A stretch of DNA of 64,000 nt from Streptomyces sp. NBC_00663 (GTDB lineage Bacteria; Actinomycetota; Actinomycetes; Streptomycetales; Streptomycetaceae). Positions 16,853 to 24,054 of this stretch are shown here, piece by piece; the first letter of the stretch is position 1, and the number at the start of each line of letters is the position of its first letter. Position numbers and translations under genes: made by a program. Location: assembly GCF_036226885.1 (NCBI RefSeq), contig NZ_CP109027.1, positions 3,286,001 to 3,350,000 of the forward strand. The letters run 5' to 3'. Under the pieces are notes generated by a model. That model ran no database searches and had not been told where the DNA came from. It saw only the letters and a program-made list of their open reading frames with translations.

Positions 16853-18595
16853 TCAGATCTCGTACGGCTGGACGACGATGAAGTTGCCGGGAGCGGCCCG
16901 GAACTGGAGGTTGACGCTCTCTCCGGTGTCGCCGGGGTAGGCGTTGCGACGCATCCGCACCTGACTGGAGACGATCACCTGGGCGGCGGACGACCAGGCG
17001 ACCACCGCGTTGGCGTCGGCGAAGGTGGTGGGCGTGACCGGGAGGACCACGGGCGTGCCGTGGGTCTTCACGACGATCGTGCCGGTGCCGGTGAACTGCA
17101 TCGTGAACAGCGCGCCGCCGGGGATGCCGTGGCCCTCGATGCGGCGGACCTCGTACTGGAGGCCCTCGTCGAAGGCGAGGACGTTCTCGGCGGAGACGCA
17201 GATGCCGTCGCCCTGGAGTTCGATGGGGTGCAGCATCGTGGAGTTCTCGGCGAGGAACACTTGGCCCTGGCCGGTACAGCGCATGAGCTGCATCTCCTGG
17301 CCCGTCGCGTTGCCCACGATCCGGCCGGTGAAGCCCGCGCCCTTGTAGCTGAAGTCGACCTTGCCCTGGTAGAGCACCATGCTGCCCTGCCGGGCGAGCA
17401 CGGGCTGGCCGCCGATGCCCAGGTCGACGCGGACCATCTTCTTGTTCTGCTGCGTCCAGCGCTGGCCGGTCGGCGTCTCCTTGAACTGCTGGAGCGCGGC
17501 GGCGACTCCGGGCGCCTGAGGCGTGCCCTGCGGGACGCCCTGGGGCGCGCCGTAGGGGGCCTGCTGGCCGGGGACCTGGCCGTACGGGGGCTGCTGACCG
17601 TACCCAGGGGGCGGGGTCGGCTGGCCGTAGCCGGGCGGCGGGGCCGGGGCGTGCGGGGCCTGGGGGGCGTGCGGAGCCTGGGGGGCGTGCGGCTGACCGC
17701 CGTAGCCGGGAGGCAGGGGGGCGGTCTGGCCGGGGGCGCCCTGGCCGTACGGCTGCTGCTGCGGCGGCTGGCCGTAGGGCGCGGCGGGCGCGGGCGCCGG
17801 GGGCGGCACCGGGGCGCCGCCGGGCGGGGTCAGGGGCGCGACGATGGTGGGCGCGGCGTGCACGTTCGGCGCGGGGGCCGGTGCGGGTGCCGGGGGCGGG
17901 GTCGCTCCGGGCGGCGGTGCGAAGCCCTGCGCGGGCTGCGGGGCCGGGGCGGGAGCGGGGGCCGGAGCGCCGAACGTGGGCGGGGTGGCGGCCTGCGGCG
18001 GCGGGGCGAAGCCTGGGGCGGCGCCTGCCTGCGGCTGCTGTGGGGCGGGGGCCGCGGGGGCCTCCTCCTCCATGACCTCGCCGCCGAAGTTCTTCAGCAG
18101 CGCCTCCAGGCCGCCGTCGAAGCCCTGTCCGACCGCGGCGAAGCGCCAGACGTCCTTGAGGTAGAAGTCGCCCAGCATCACGGCACGTTCGGTGGAGAAC
18201 TCCGAGCCGTTGAAGGAGTAGCGGGCCACCTCCTCGCCGCCCGCCACGATCCGGAGGTAGCCGGGGGCGATCTGCGACATCTGCCCGGCGCCGTCGATCG
18301 TCGCGGTGAACGACAGCTTCTGGATCTGCGCCGGGACCTGGTCGAGGGTGACCCGGAAGGACTCCGTGTCACCCGCCTGGGCGCCCAGGAGCTGAATGGA
18401 CTCCTCGGGGGACTTCGGCTGGTTGAAGAAGACGAAGTACCGGTCGTCCGAGAGCCGTTCGTCGGCGTCGAGGCCGAAGCAGCTGATGTCGAAGCTCAAC
18501 CCGGGGCCGGTGATCTGTACACCTACATACAGATCGGTGCCCGCGGTGAGGTCACTGACCTTGGCCTTGTGGCCGCGTTGGAATTCCCTGGCCAT
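16853..18595 (-). CDS. TerD domain - Pro-rich linker - AIM24 fusion protein
   Basis: 580-residue three-part protein. Residues 1-180 form a TerD-like domain (AREFQRGHKAKVSDL start; DISCFGLDADERLSDDRYFVFFNQPKSP; calcium-binding-type acidic patches; VMLGDFYLKDVWRF). Residues ~185-390 are a Pro/Gly/Ala/Gln linker with many PPGYGQ-like units. The final ~190 residues are an AIM24 domain (GSMVLYQGKVDF, GQEMQLMRCTGQGQVFLAEN). TerD-type proteins belong to calcium-binding stress systems linked to tellurite resistance. ATG at 18595 (MAREFQ) matches the usual TerD N-terminus, preceded by GGGGGACGG; a start eight residues earlier is possible. It leads an operon of three AIM24-containing genes. Confidence 0.85.
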   Translation of the reverse strand: MAREFQRGHKAKVSDLTAGTDLYVGVQITGPGLSFDISCFGLDADERLSDDRYFVFFNQPKSPEESIQLLGAQAGDTESFRVTLDQVPAQIQKLSFTATIDGAGQMSQIAPGYLRIVAGGEEVARYSFNGSEFSTERAVMLGDFYLKDVWRFAAVGQGFDGGLEALLKNFGGEVMEEEAPAAPAPQQPQAGAAPGFAPPPQAATPPTFGAPAPAPAPAPQPAQGFAPPPGATPPPAPAPAPAPNVHAAPTIVAPLTPPGGAPVPPPAPAPAAPYGQPPQQQPYGQGAPGQTAPLPPGYGGQPHAPQAPHAPQAPHAPAPPPGYGQPTPPPGYGQQPPYGQVPGQQAPYGAPQGVPQGTPQAPGVAAALQQFKETPTGQRWTQQNKKMVRVDLGIGGQPVLARQGSMVLYQGKVDFSYKGAGFTGRIVGNATGQEMQLMRCTGQGQVFLAENSTMLHPIELQGDGICVSAENVLAFDEGLQYEVRRIEGHGIPGGALFTMQFTGTGTIVVKTHGTPVVLPVTPTTFADANAVVAWSSAAQVIVSSQVRMRRNAYPGDTGESVNLQFRAAPGNFIVVQPYEI

Positions 18596-18722
18596 GCGTA
18601 ACGACCGTCCCCCATCCAAGAGCGAGTGCGTCGCGCCAGGCTAACGGCAAACTCTGGGAGCGGACGATGTCGGTACAGAGCCGGTACACAATCCCCCGTC
18701 CGGGCACGCTCGGGAACGCGGG

Positions 18723-19319
18723 TCATTCCCCGCGCGCGCCCGGCACATGCGGCAGCCGCTCGGCGGCGACCACCCCTTCGAGATAGCCCCGGGCCCGCTC
18801 GGTCCGCGGATACGCCTCCAGGAGCCGCCAGAAGCGCGGCCCGTGTCCCGGCACGAGAAGATGCGCCAGTTCATGGAGCAGGACGTAGTCGACGACGTAC
18901 TCGGGCATGCCCTGGAGCCGGTGCGAGAGGCGGATGCTGCCTTCGGAGGGGGTGCACGAACCCCAGCGGGTGTTCTGGTTGGTGACCCAGCGCACGGACT
19001 TGGGCCGGGCCCGCCCGTCGAAGTACTGCGCCGACAGTCGCTCGGCGCGCTCGGCCAGCTCGGCGTCGCCGAGCACCCGCTTGCTCTCCTGGGCGGCGAG
19101 TTTGTCGAGCATGACGCTCACCCAGCGTTGCTCCTCCGCCTCGGACATCCGGGCAGGGATCAGCACGACGGTGCGATCGCCCTCGCGGTACGCGGAGACC
19201 GTCCGGCGTCGACGAGCGCTCCTGCGCACCTCGATCGCGGTCGCCGCCGAGCCGCTCGGCGGCTGGCTCGTCGTGCTGCGCTGTGGTGTTCCGGCACGGT
19301 GCAGTGGGTCGGCGGACAC
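18723..19319 (-). CDS. YgjP/SprT-like zinc metallopeptidase (DUF45)
   Basis: 198-residue DUF45-type predicted metalloprotease. The zinc motif HELAH (in VDYVLLHELAHLLVPGHG) is intact, with the third histidine in GHGPRFW and the conserved RWGSC element (NTRWGSCTP) upstream, all diagnostic of the YgjP/SprT-like family. The N-terminal ~30 residues are variable. GTG at 19319 has only a weak ribosome-binding site. It is divergent from the E1-like gene across ~230 bases. Likely an intracellular peptidase; substrate unknown. Confidence 0.85.
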   Translation of the reverse strand: MSADPLHRAGTPQRSTTSQPPSGSAATAIEVRRSARRRRTVSAYREGDRTVVLIPARMSEAEEQRWVSVMLDKLAAQESKRVLGDAELAERAERLSAQYFDGRARPKSVRWVTNQNTRWGSCTPSEGSIRLSHRLQGMPEYVVDYVLLHELAHLLVPGHGPRFWRLLEAYPRTERARGYLEGVVAAERLPHVPGARGE

Positions 19320-19552
19320 GCCCCGACGTTACCCGCTGTACATGGCGGAAGTCCCGACTCCGGGACGGTTCGGTTCCGATCCCCCGCCATGCGCTGGATT
19401 TGTACGACGAATACCCCCCGCCTGTGGACAACTTTCGGCACGGTCCGTCGCGTCCGGGCATGCTGGCACTCGCCGCCGGAGCCACGGCCGACCACCGGGA
19501 GCGCTCGGCGCGGCGTACGGGGTTGTTCCACGAGGGCTACGGGGGTCTTGTC

Positions 19553-20923
19553 ATGCGGTCGAAGATTTCGCCGGTCGCGGCGTCGAGCGTTTCGTCGATT
19601 CCGACATCGAGCATTTCGTCGGTCCCGGCGTCGAGCGTTTCGCCGGTTCCGGCGTCGAGCGTTTCGCCGGTTCCTGCGTCGAAGGGGGCGCCGGGGCGGG
19701 CGGCGGAGAGTCCAGCGGTGCCGCAGGCGGGACCTCCGCTGGTGCGGATCCCAGTGGTGCCGCTGCTGAAGCCCGCGCTCCGCCGCGGCTGGCGTGATCT
19801 CAACACCGTGCAGTTGGGGATGACTCCGGCGCACGCGATGACGCTGGGCCCGATGGACACGGCGACGGGCAGCTTCCTCGACCTGCTCAACGGCACCCGC
19901 GGTCCGGCGCTGTTGCGTGAGGAGGGGCAGCGGATGGATCTGCCGGAGGGTCATGTCGACGGGCTGCTGGAGGGGCTGGCGCGGGCCGGGCTCCTCGACG
20001 ACGCGCGGGGCGGCGGCCCGGCGGTGGAGGAACTGAGGAGGAGGAAGAAGTTCCTCGACCGGCTCCGCCCCGACCTGGCCTCGCTGTCCCTGACCACGTC
20101 CGAACCCGGCGAGGCGATGGAACTGCTGGCCGCCCGTCGCACCCTGCGCGTACAGGTGCGGGGCGCGGGTCGGGTCGGCGCGGTGCTGGCCTCGTTGCTG
20201 TCGGGTGCCGGGATCGGCGAGGTCGACGTGCGCGACGGCGGCCATGTCGAGGCATGGGACGTCGCACCGGGCGGGCTGCCCGCCGAGACCGTCGGCGTCC
20301 GCAGGGAGGAGGCCGCCCGGCGCGCCGTGCGCGGGTGCGCCCCCGACAACCCGCTGCGCCGCGGTCCGCGAACCCCGCCCGGAGCCGAACACCCGGGCCA
20401 CTCCCTGGTGATCCTCGCTCCGCGGGACGACGTCGCGGTCCACGCCCCGGCGCCTGCCGACTCCTTCGTCGACTCCGGTACGCCCCATCTGTACGCCGGA
20501 GTCGTGGAGGCGACCGGTGTCGTCGGCCCGCTCGTGCTGCCCGGCGAGACGAGTTGCGCGGGCTGTCTTCACGAGTGGCGCCTCGACCGGGACCCGGCGT
20601 GGCCGCGGTTGGTCGCGCAGTGGCGGTCGGGTGGCCGGCGGGGGCGCCAGGTGCCGCCCTGCGATCTCGCGCTGGCCACGACGGTCGCCGGACTGGCAGC
20701 GGCGCACGCCCTCGCCTTCCTCGACGGGCGGATGCCGTCGAGTGCCGGTGCCCGGTGGGAGGTTTCGCTGCCCGCCCTCAACTGGCATGCGCGGCCGATC
20801 TGGGCGCATCCCGCATGCCCCTGCGGGGCCGCGGAGAAAGGTATGGCGGAACACACCTCCAATGCCGGGGAGTCGCACGAGACAATGACGGGACTAGGGC
20901 CGTCGACGGAGCCACGCCGCTAG
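19553..20923 (+). CDS. E1/ThiF-like protein resembling RiPP cyclodehydratase partner
   Basis: 456-residue ThiF-superfamily protein. After a variable Ser/Val/Pro-rich N-terminus with four 8-residue repeats, the conserved part starts near LLKPALRRGWRDLNTVQ. An N-terminal winged-helix-like region (DTATGSFLDLLNGTRG) precedes a Rossmann segment with GAGRVG, then a CAGC pair (TSCAGCLHEWRLDRDP) and a C-terminal ACPCG, together a possible four-cysteine zinc site. The NLxRQ motif of classical E1 enzymes is absent, as in the Ocin-ThiF-like partners of azoline-forming RiPP systems. No YcaO, precursor peptide or dehydrogenase gene is adjacent. The ATG at 19553 is the best start after GGGGG; the true start may be downstream of the repeats. 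Confidence 0.65.
   Translation: MRSKISPVAASSVSSIPTSSISSVPASSVSPVPASSVSPVPASKGAPGRAAESPAVPQAGPPLVRIPVVPLLKPALRRGWRDLNTVQLGMTPAHAMTLGPMDTATGSFLDLLNGTRGPALLREEGQRMDLPEGHVDGLLEGLARAGLLDDARGGGPAVEELRRRKKFLDRLRPDLASLSLTTSEPGEAMELLAARRTLRVQVRGAGRVGAVLASLLSGAGIGEVDVRDGGHVEAWDVAPGGLPAETVGVRREEAARRAVRGCAPDNPLRRGPRTPPGAEHPGHSLVILAPRDDVAVHAPAPADSFVDSGTPHLYAGVVEATGVVGPLVLPGETSCAGCLHEWRLDRDPAWPRLVAQWRSGGRRGRQVPPCDLALATTVAGLAAAHALAFLDGRMPSSAGARWEVSLPALNWHARPIWAHPACPCGAAEKGMAEHTSNAGESHETMTGLGPSTEPRR
19580..19675 (+). repeat. Four tandem 24-bp repeats in the E1-like gene
   Basis: Four head-to-tail 24-bp units (19580-19603, 19604-19627, 19628-19651, 19652-19675); units 3 and 4 differ at one base. In the coding frame they encode ASSVSPVP-like octapeptides. 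The array keeps frame, so copy-number change would only alter linker length. Confidence 0.85.
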
Positions 20924-20958
20924 GCAGTCGACACGGCCGGCTGGGACTTGGAGGGCGC

Positions 20959-22326
20959 ATGTCTGATCTTCCCCGGAAGGCGGTCACCCGGACCGCCAAG
21001 CTTGCCGCGCTCCCGCTCGGCTTCGCCGGCCGGGCGACCTGGGGGCTCGGCAAGAGAATCGTCGGGGAGTCCGCGGAGATCGTCGGCCGTGAGCTTCAGC
21101 AACGCACGGCTGAGCAGCTGTTCAAGGTGCTCGGCGAGCTCAAGGGCGGCGCGATGAAGTTCGGCCAGGCCCTGTCCGTCTTCGAGTCGGCGCTGCCCGA
21201 GGAGGTCGCCGGTCCCTACCGCGCGGCCCTGACGAAGCTCCAGGAGGCCGCGCCTCCGATGCCGACGCGCACCGTGCACAGGGTGCTGGAGGAGCGGCTC
21301 GGCGAGGACTGGCGAGAACTGTTCCTGGAGTTCGAGGACAAGCCGTCCGCGGCGGCCTCGATCGGGCAGGTGCATCGGGCGGTGTGGCTCGACGGCCGCG
21401 AGGTCGCGGTCAAGGTGCAGTATCCGGGCGCCGGAGAGGCGCTCTTGTCCGACTTGAACCAACTGAGCCGCTTCGCCCGTCTGTTGGGTCCGCTGATCCC
21501 CGGTATGGACATCAAGCCGCTGATCGCGGAGCTCCGGGACCGGGTATCGGAGGAACTGGACTACGGCCTGGAGGCGCAGGCCCAGCAGGTCCACGCCGAG
21601 GAGTTCGCGGACGACCCGGACGTGGTGGTGCCGGCGGTGGTCCACCAGTGTGAGCAGGTCCTGGTCACCGAGTGGATCGACGGCGTCCCCCTGTCCGAGA
21701 TCATCGCGGACGGCACCCAGGAGCAGCGCGACCGCGCCGGTCAGCTCCTGGCCCGCTTCCTGTTCTCCGGCCCGGCCCGCACCGGCCTGCTCCACGCCGA
21801 CCCGCACCCGGGCAACTTCCGTCTGCTGCCCGGCGGCCCGGACGGCGAGGACGACTGGCGGCTGGGCGTCCTCGACTTCGGCACCGTCGACCGTCTCCCG
21901 GGCGGTCTGCCCACGCCCATCGGGGACTCCCTGCGCATGACCCTCGGCGACGAGGCGGAGGCCGTCTACGAACTGCTCCGGGTGGAAGGCTTCGTCAAGG
22001 ACTCCATAGACCTCGATCCCGACGCCGTCCTCGACTACCTCCGGCCGATCATCGAACCGGCCCTGGTCGACGAGTTCACCTTCACCCGTGGCTGGATGCG
22101 CAGTCAGGCGGCCCGTATCGCCGACATCCGCTCCCCCGCCTACCAGCTGGGCAAGCAGCTCAACCTCCCGCCGGCGTACCTGCTCATCCACCGAGTGACG
22201 CTCAGCACGATCGGCGTCCTGTGCCAGCTGGGCGCGACGGTCCGGCTCCGCGAGGAACTGGAGGCATGGCTGCCGGGATTCGTGCCGACGGAGGAGGCGT
22301 CCGAGGAACCCGCGGCGGAGGCATGA
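20959..22326 (+). CDS. ABC1/UbiB-family atypical kinase
   Basis: 455-residue UbiB/ADCK-type atypical kinase. The hallmark KxGQ motif (MKFGQALSVFES), the Ala-rich nucleotide loop (SAAASIGQVH), the ATP lysine (VAVKVQYPG), the catalytic HADPHPGNF and the metal-binding LDFGTVDRL are all present. Family members support isoprenoid quinone biosynthesis or lipid homeostasis, usually with weak protein-kinase activity. ATG at 20959 follows GGAGGG. It begins 35 bases after the E1-like gene and is probably co-transcribed with it. Confidence 0.85.
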   Translation: MSDLPRKAVTRTAKLAALPLGFAGRATWGLGKRIVGESAEIVGRELQQRTAEQLFKVLGELKGGAMKFGQALSVFESALPEEVAGPYRAALTKLQEAAPPMPTRTVHRVLEERLGEDWRELFLEFEDKPSAAASIGQVHRAVWLDGREVAVKVQYPGAGEALLSDLNQLSRFARLLGPLIPGMDIKPLIAELRDRVSEELDYGLEAQAQQVHAEEFADDPDVVVPAVVHQCEQVLVTEWIDGVPLSEIIADGTQEQRDRAGQLLARFLFSGPARTGLLHADPHPGNFRLLPGGPDGEDDWRLGVLDFGTVDRLPGGLPTPIGDSLRMTLGDEAEAVYELLRVEGFVKDSIDLDPDAVLDYLRPIIEPALVDEFTFTRGWMRSQAARIADIRSPAYQLGKQLNLPPAYLLIHRVTLSTIGVLCQLGATVRLREELEAWLPGFVPTEEASEEPAAEA

Positions 22327-22364
22327 GTGCCTGAGTGCCTGAGTGCCTGCGTGCCTGAGCGGGC

Positions 22365-22574
22365 CTACCACCAGGCCGAGTCCAGCCGCCCCTCGATCGC
22401 CCTGAGGTGCTCCCTGGAGCAGGTGTCGCAGAAGTACTCGCGGACGCCGTTCTCCACGGAGCAGGTCCAGGTGGGTCGCGGACCGTCGGCGGTGATACCG
22501 CAGCGGGCGCACACGAGTGGCTGGGGCTCCGGGGCGGAGCCGCCCTCGTCACTGCCGCCGGGAAGACTCGTCAC
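22365..22574 (-). CDS. Small Cys-rich zinc-ribbon protein
   Basis: 69-residue protein with two CxxC pairs (CARC near residue 22 and CDTC near residue 49) plus an extra Cys, consistent with a treble-clef or zinc-ribbon fold. The GTG at 22574 is the likely start; the frame upstream is arginine/proline-rich and implausible. It converges on the ABC1 kinase gene, 38 bases away. Function unknown. Confidence 0.65.
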   Translation of the reverse strand: MTSLPGGSDEGGSAPEPQPLVCARCGITADGPRPTWTCSVENGVREYFCDTCSREHLRAIEGRLDSAWW

Positions 22575-22622
22575 GCCGCGACGATATCCCCGCACGCGGC
22601 GGAACGGCGCACAACGCACCGC

Positions 22623-22654
22623 GGGGGCCGGTCCGTTCGGACGGACCGGCCCCC
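22623..22654. terminator. Terminator hairpin
   Basis: 14-bp inverted repeat (22623-22636 with 22641-22654) capped by a tetraloop, with TTTT shortly after on the plus strand. It can terminate the plus-strand ABC1 transcript or the minus-strand wblC transcript. Confidence 0.65.
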
Positions 22655-22707
22655 GTGGGGAGTTTTCGCCTCCCGGGTCGGGAGGCCACCGCTTCAGGTG
22701 GTGGTGA

Positions 22708-23031
22708 TTACTGCATGACCGCGATGGCCAGCGCACGGCGGGCGCGCATCGAGGCGCGCTCGGCCCTGCGCTGCATCCGGCGCGCGGCCGCCAGGCTCAC
22801 GGCCCGGCGCTCCTGCTGCGCGGCGTGCAGTCGCTCGTGCATATGCGCACGTGCCAGGGCTTCTGGTTGGAGTTGCATCTCTCGGGTCCTGTTCTGGCGC
22901 AAGTCGGTCGCACCGGTGGTGGTGAAGTCTGGAATCGCGGAGCCGACGGGCTCAGTGGTGGACGGCTTCATCGGGGCCTGCTTCTTGGGGTCGTGCGTGA
23001 GGGGGCGGTCGATCGTTCCTGTGGTGTTCAT
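22708..23031 (-). CDS. Small basic protein translationally coupled to wblC
   Basis: 107-residue protein with a Thr/Pro-rich N-terminal half and a highly basic, Arg/Ala-rich helical C-terminal half (residues ~60-107). No recognised domain. Its ATG overlaps the wblC stop codon (ATGA at 23028-23031), so it would be translated only from wblC mRNA and thus share antibiotic-induced control. It could be an RNA- or ribosome-associated factor; that is speculation. Confidence 0.6.
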   Translation of the reverse strand: MNTTGTIDRPLTHDPKKQAPMKPSTTEPVGSAIPDFTTTGATDLRQNRTREMQLQPEALARAHMHERLHAAQQERRAVSLAAARRMQRRAERASMRARRALAIAVMQ

Positions 23032-23396
23032 GCTGTGACCGGGTTCTTGCGCGGGCGGCCACGCGGCCGCTTCCGGGCGACGACGACACCCTGGACGAAC
23101 AGCTCGCCACCCCAGACGCCCCAGGGCTCACGCCGCTCCTTGGCGCCGGCGAGGCAGGCCTCCATCAGCGGGCAGGTACGGCAGAGGGACTTGGCGTACT
23201 CGACGTCGGCCGGCGACTCGGCGAAGAAGACCTCCGGGTCGTAGGAACGGCAGGGGACGGGTACGCCGAGGTTCTCGATGGCGTCGTCGAGCGCGGTAAG
23301 CGCGGTGAGCGGGGTCAAGGTGGAGTCCTCCGTGAGGCCGGGCTTGGGGATCGCGTCTGAAGGCGGTACGGACGGGGCGTGCGCTTCGAGTTGCAC
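23028..23396 (-). CDS. wblC: WhiB-like regulator WblC (WhiB7 orthologue)
   Basis: 122-residue WhiB-family iron-sulfur transcription factor. The four cluster cysteines are C49, C72, C75 and C81 (C-x22-CxxC-x5-C). The GVWGG turn (93-97) follows, and the C-terminus has an AT-hook (KRPRGRPRK, 109-117), which marks the WblC/WhiB7 subgroup. These proteins bind the principal sigma factor and switch on intrinsic antibiotic resistance and ribosome-rescue genes during translation stress. The GTG at 23396 has GAGGAAA at ideal spacing. A leader of about 600 bases with uORF and attenuator precedes it; a small coupled gene follows. Confidence 0.92.
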   Translation of the reverse strand: MQLEAHAPSVPPSDAIPKPGLTEDSTLTPLTALTALDDAIENLGVPVPCRSYDPEVFFAESPADVEYAKSLCRTCPLMEACLAGAKERREPWGVWGGELFVQGVVVARKRPRGRPRKNPVTA

Positions 23397-23506
23397 GGTT
23401 GGTTTTCCTCGTCTGGTCGGTCCGGCCCTGTTGGACCGGTAGTCGGCTTGGTACCGGGTTCTTTTCTTGTCCCGAGGCCCCTTCGCTCCGTTCTCCCGGT
23501 GACGGG

Positions 23507-23549
23507 AAAAACAGAAGGGCCGCGGATCCCGGATGGGGTTCCGCGGCCC
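23507..23549 (-). terminator. Attenuator terminator in the wblC leader
   Basis: On the minus strand, a GC-rich stem (10 bp: 23540-23549 with 23517-23526) is followed after five bases by TTTTT (23511-23507). It is a canonical intrinsic terminator lying inside the wblC leader, after the uORF stop and ~110 bases before the wblC start, so it must be bypassed for wblC expression. Confidence 0.8.
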
Positions 23550-23571
23550 TGAAGGCGCCGGCCTGAGTCGA

Positions 23572-23889
23572 TCAGGCTGGATCACTCCAGGGTTCTGGCC
23601 CACGGAAGGCCCACATCAGGTGGTGCTGCGTTGCCTGCTTCCGGCTTCCGGCACCGGCTGCCGTAAAGGCATAGGCATGCGCCTGTCCCTCTACTGCTTC
23701 CAGTGCCTTGGTCGGTCGCTCATTGCGCTCACGAACGGGGAGACCCGCGAGAGACACGGAGGACGCCGGGCCGGCGACACGAATGCCGGACAGACCGGTG
23801 CCCTGGTTCGAGACGGCGAGCATGCACAGGGAGGCGACGACCGAGCGATCGGTCATTTTCGCGGTGAAGCTGGCGTTGATGCTGGCCAC
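23572..23889 (-). CDS. wblC leader uORF
   Basis: A 105-codon reading frame in the wblC leader. Its GTG start is preceded by a perfect AGGAGG (23898-23903) at eight bases, a better ribosome-binding site than most genes here. The peptide has no recognisable domain and is moderately hydrophilic. Its stop is 22 bases before the attenuator hairpin. This placement suits control by translation: normal ribosome transit lets the terminator form, stalled ribosomes would favour an alternative fold. Shorter initiation at internal ATGs is possible. The idea follows the published whiB7/wblC uORF model as I recall it. Confidence 0.65.
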   Translation of the reverse strand: MASINASFTAKMTDRSVVASLCMLAVSNQGTGLSGIRVAGPASSVSLAGLPVRERNERPTKALEAVEGQAHAYAFTAAGAGSRKQATQHHLMWAFRGPEPWSDPA

Positions 23890-24001
23890 TGGACTCGCCT
23901 CCTCTCGGCGTCTCGGGAGACCGGGGTGAACCGGTCCTTCGGGTATGTAAGTACAGCATGGAAGAGGGCCCTCAGAGAAGGCCTCCGTTCCAATGCCTAA
24001 G

Positions 24002-24041
24002 AACCTATGGGGATTGCCGGGGCATGCGCAAACTATTTTTT
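24002..24041 (-). promoter_or_regulatory. wblC autoregulatory-type promoter
   Basis: Minus strand: -35 TTGCGC (24026-24031), 18-base spacer, -10 TAGGTT (24002-24007). An A/T-rich block (24034-24041) abuts the -35 on its upstream side, exactly the AT-hook target position known for WhiB7/WblC-activated promoters. Expected transcription start is near 23995. It sits just downstream of the helicase stop codon. Confidence 0.65.
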
Positions 24042-24054
24042 CGACGAGTTCGCG

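Noticed and set aside
19553..20923. RiPP (thiazole/oxazole) biosynthetic cluster around the E1-like gene
   Set aside because: No YcaO, precursor peptide, dehydrogenase or exporter gene within the flanks.
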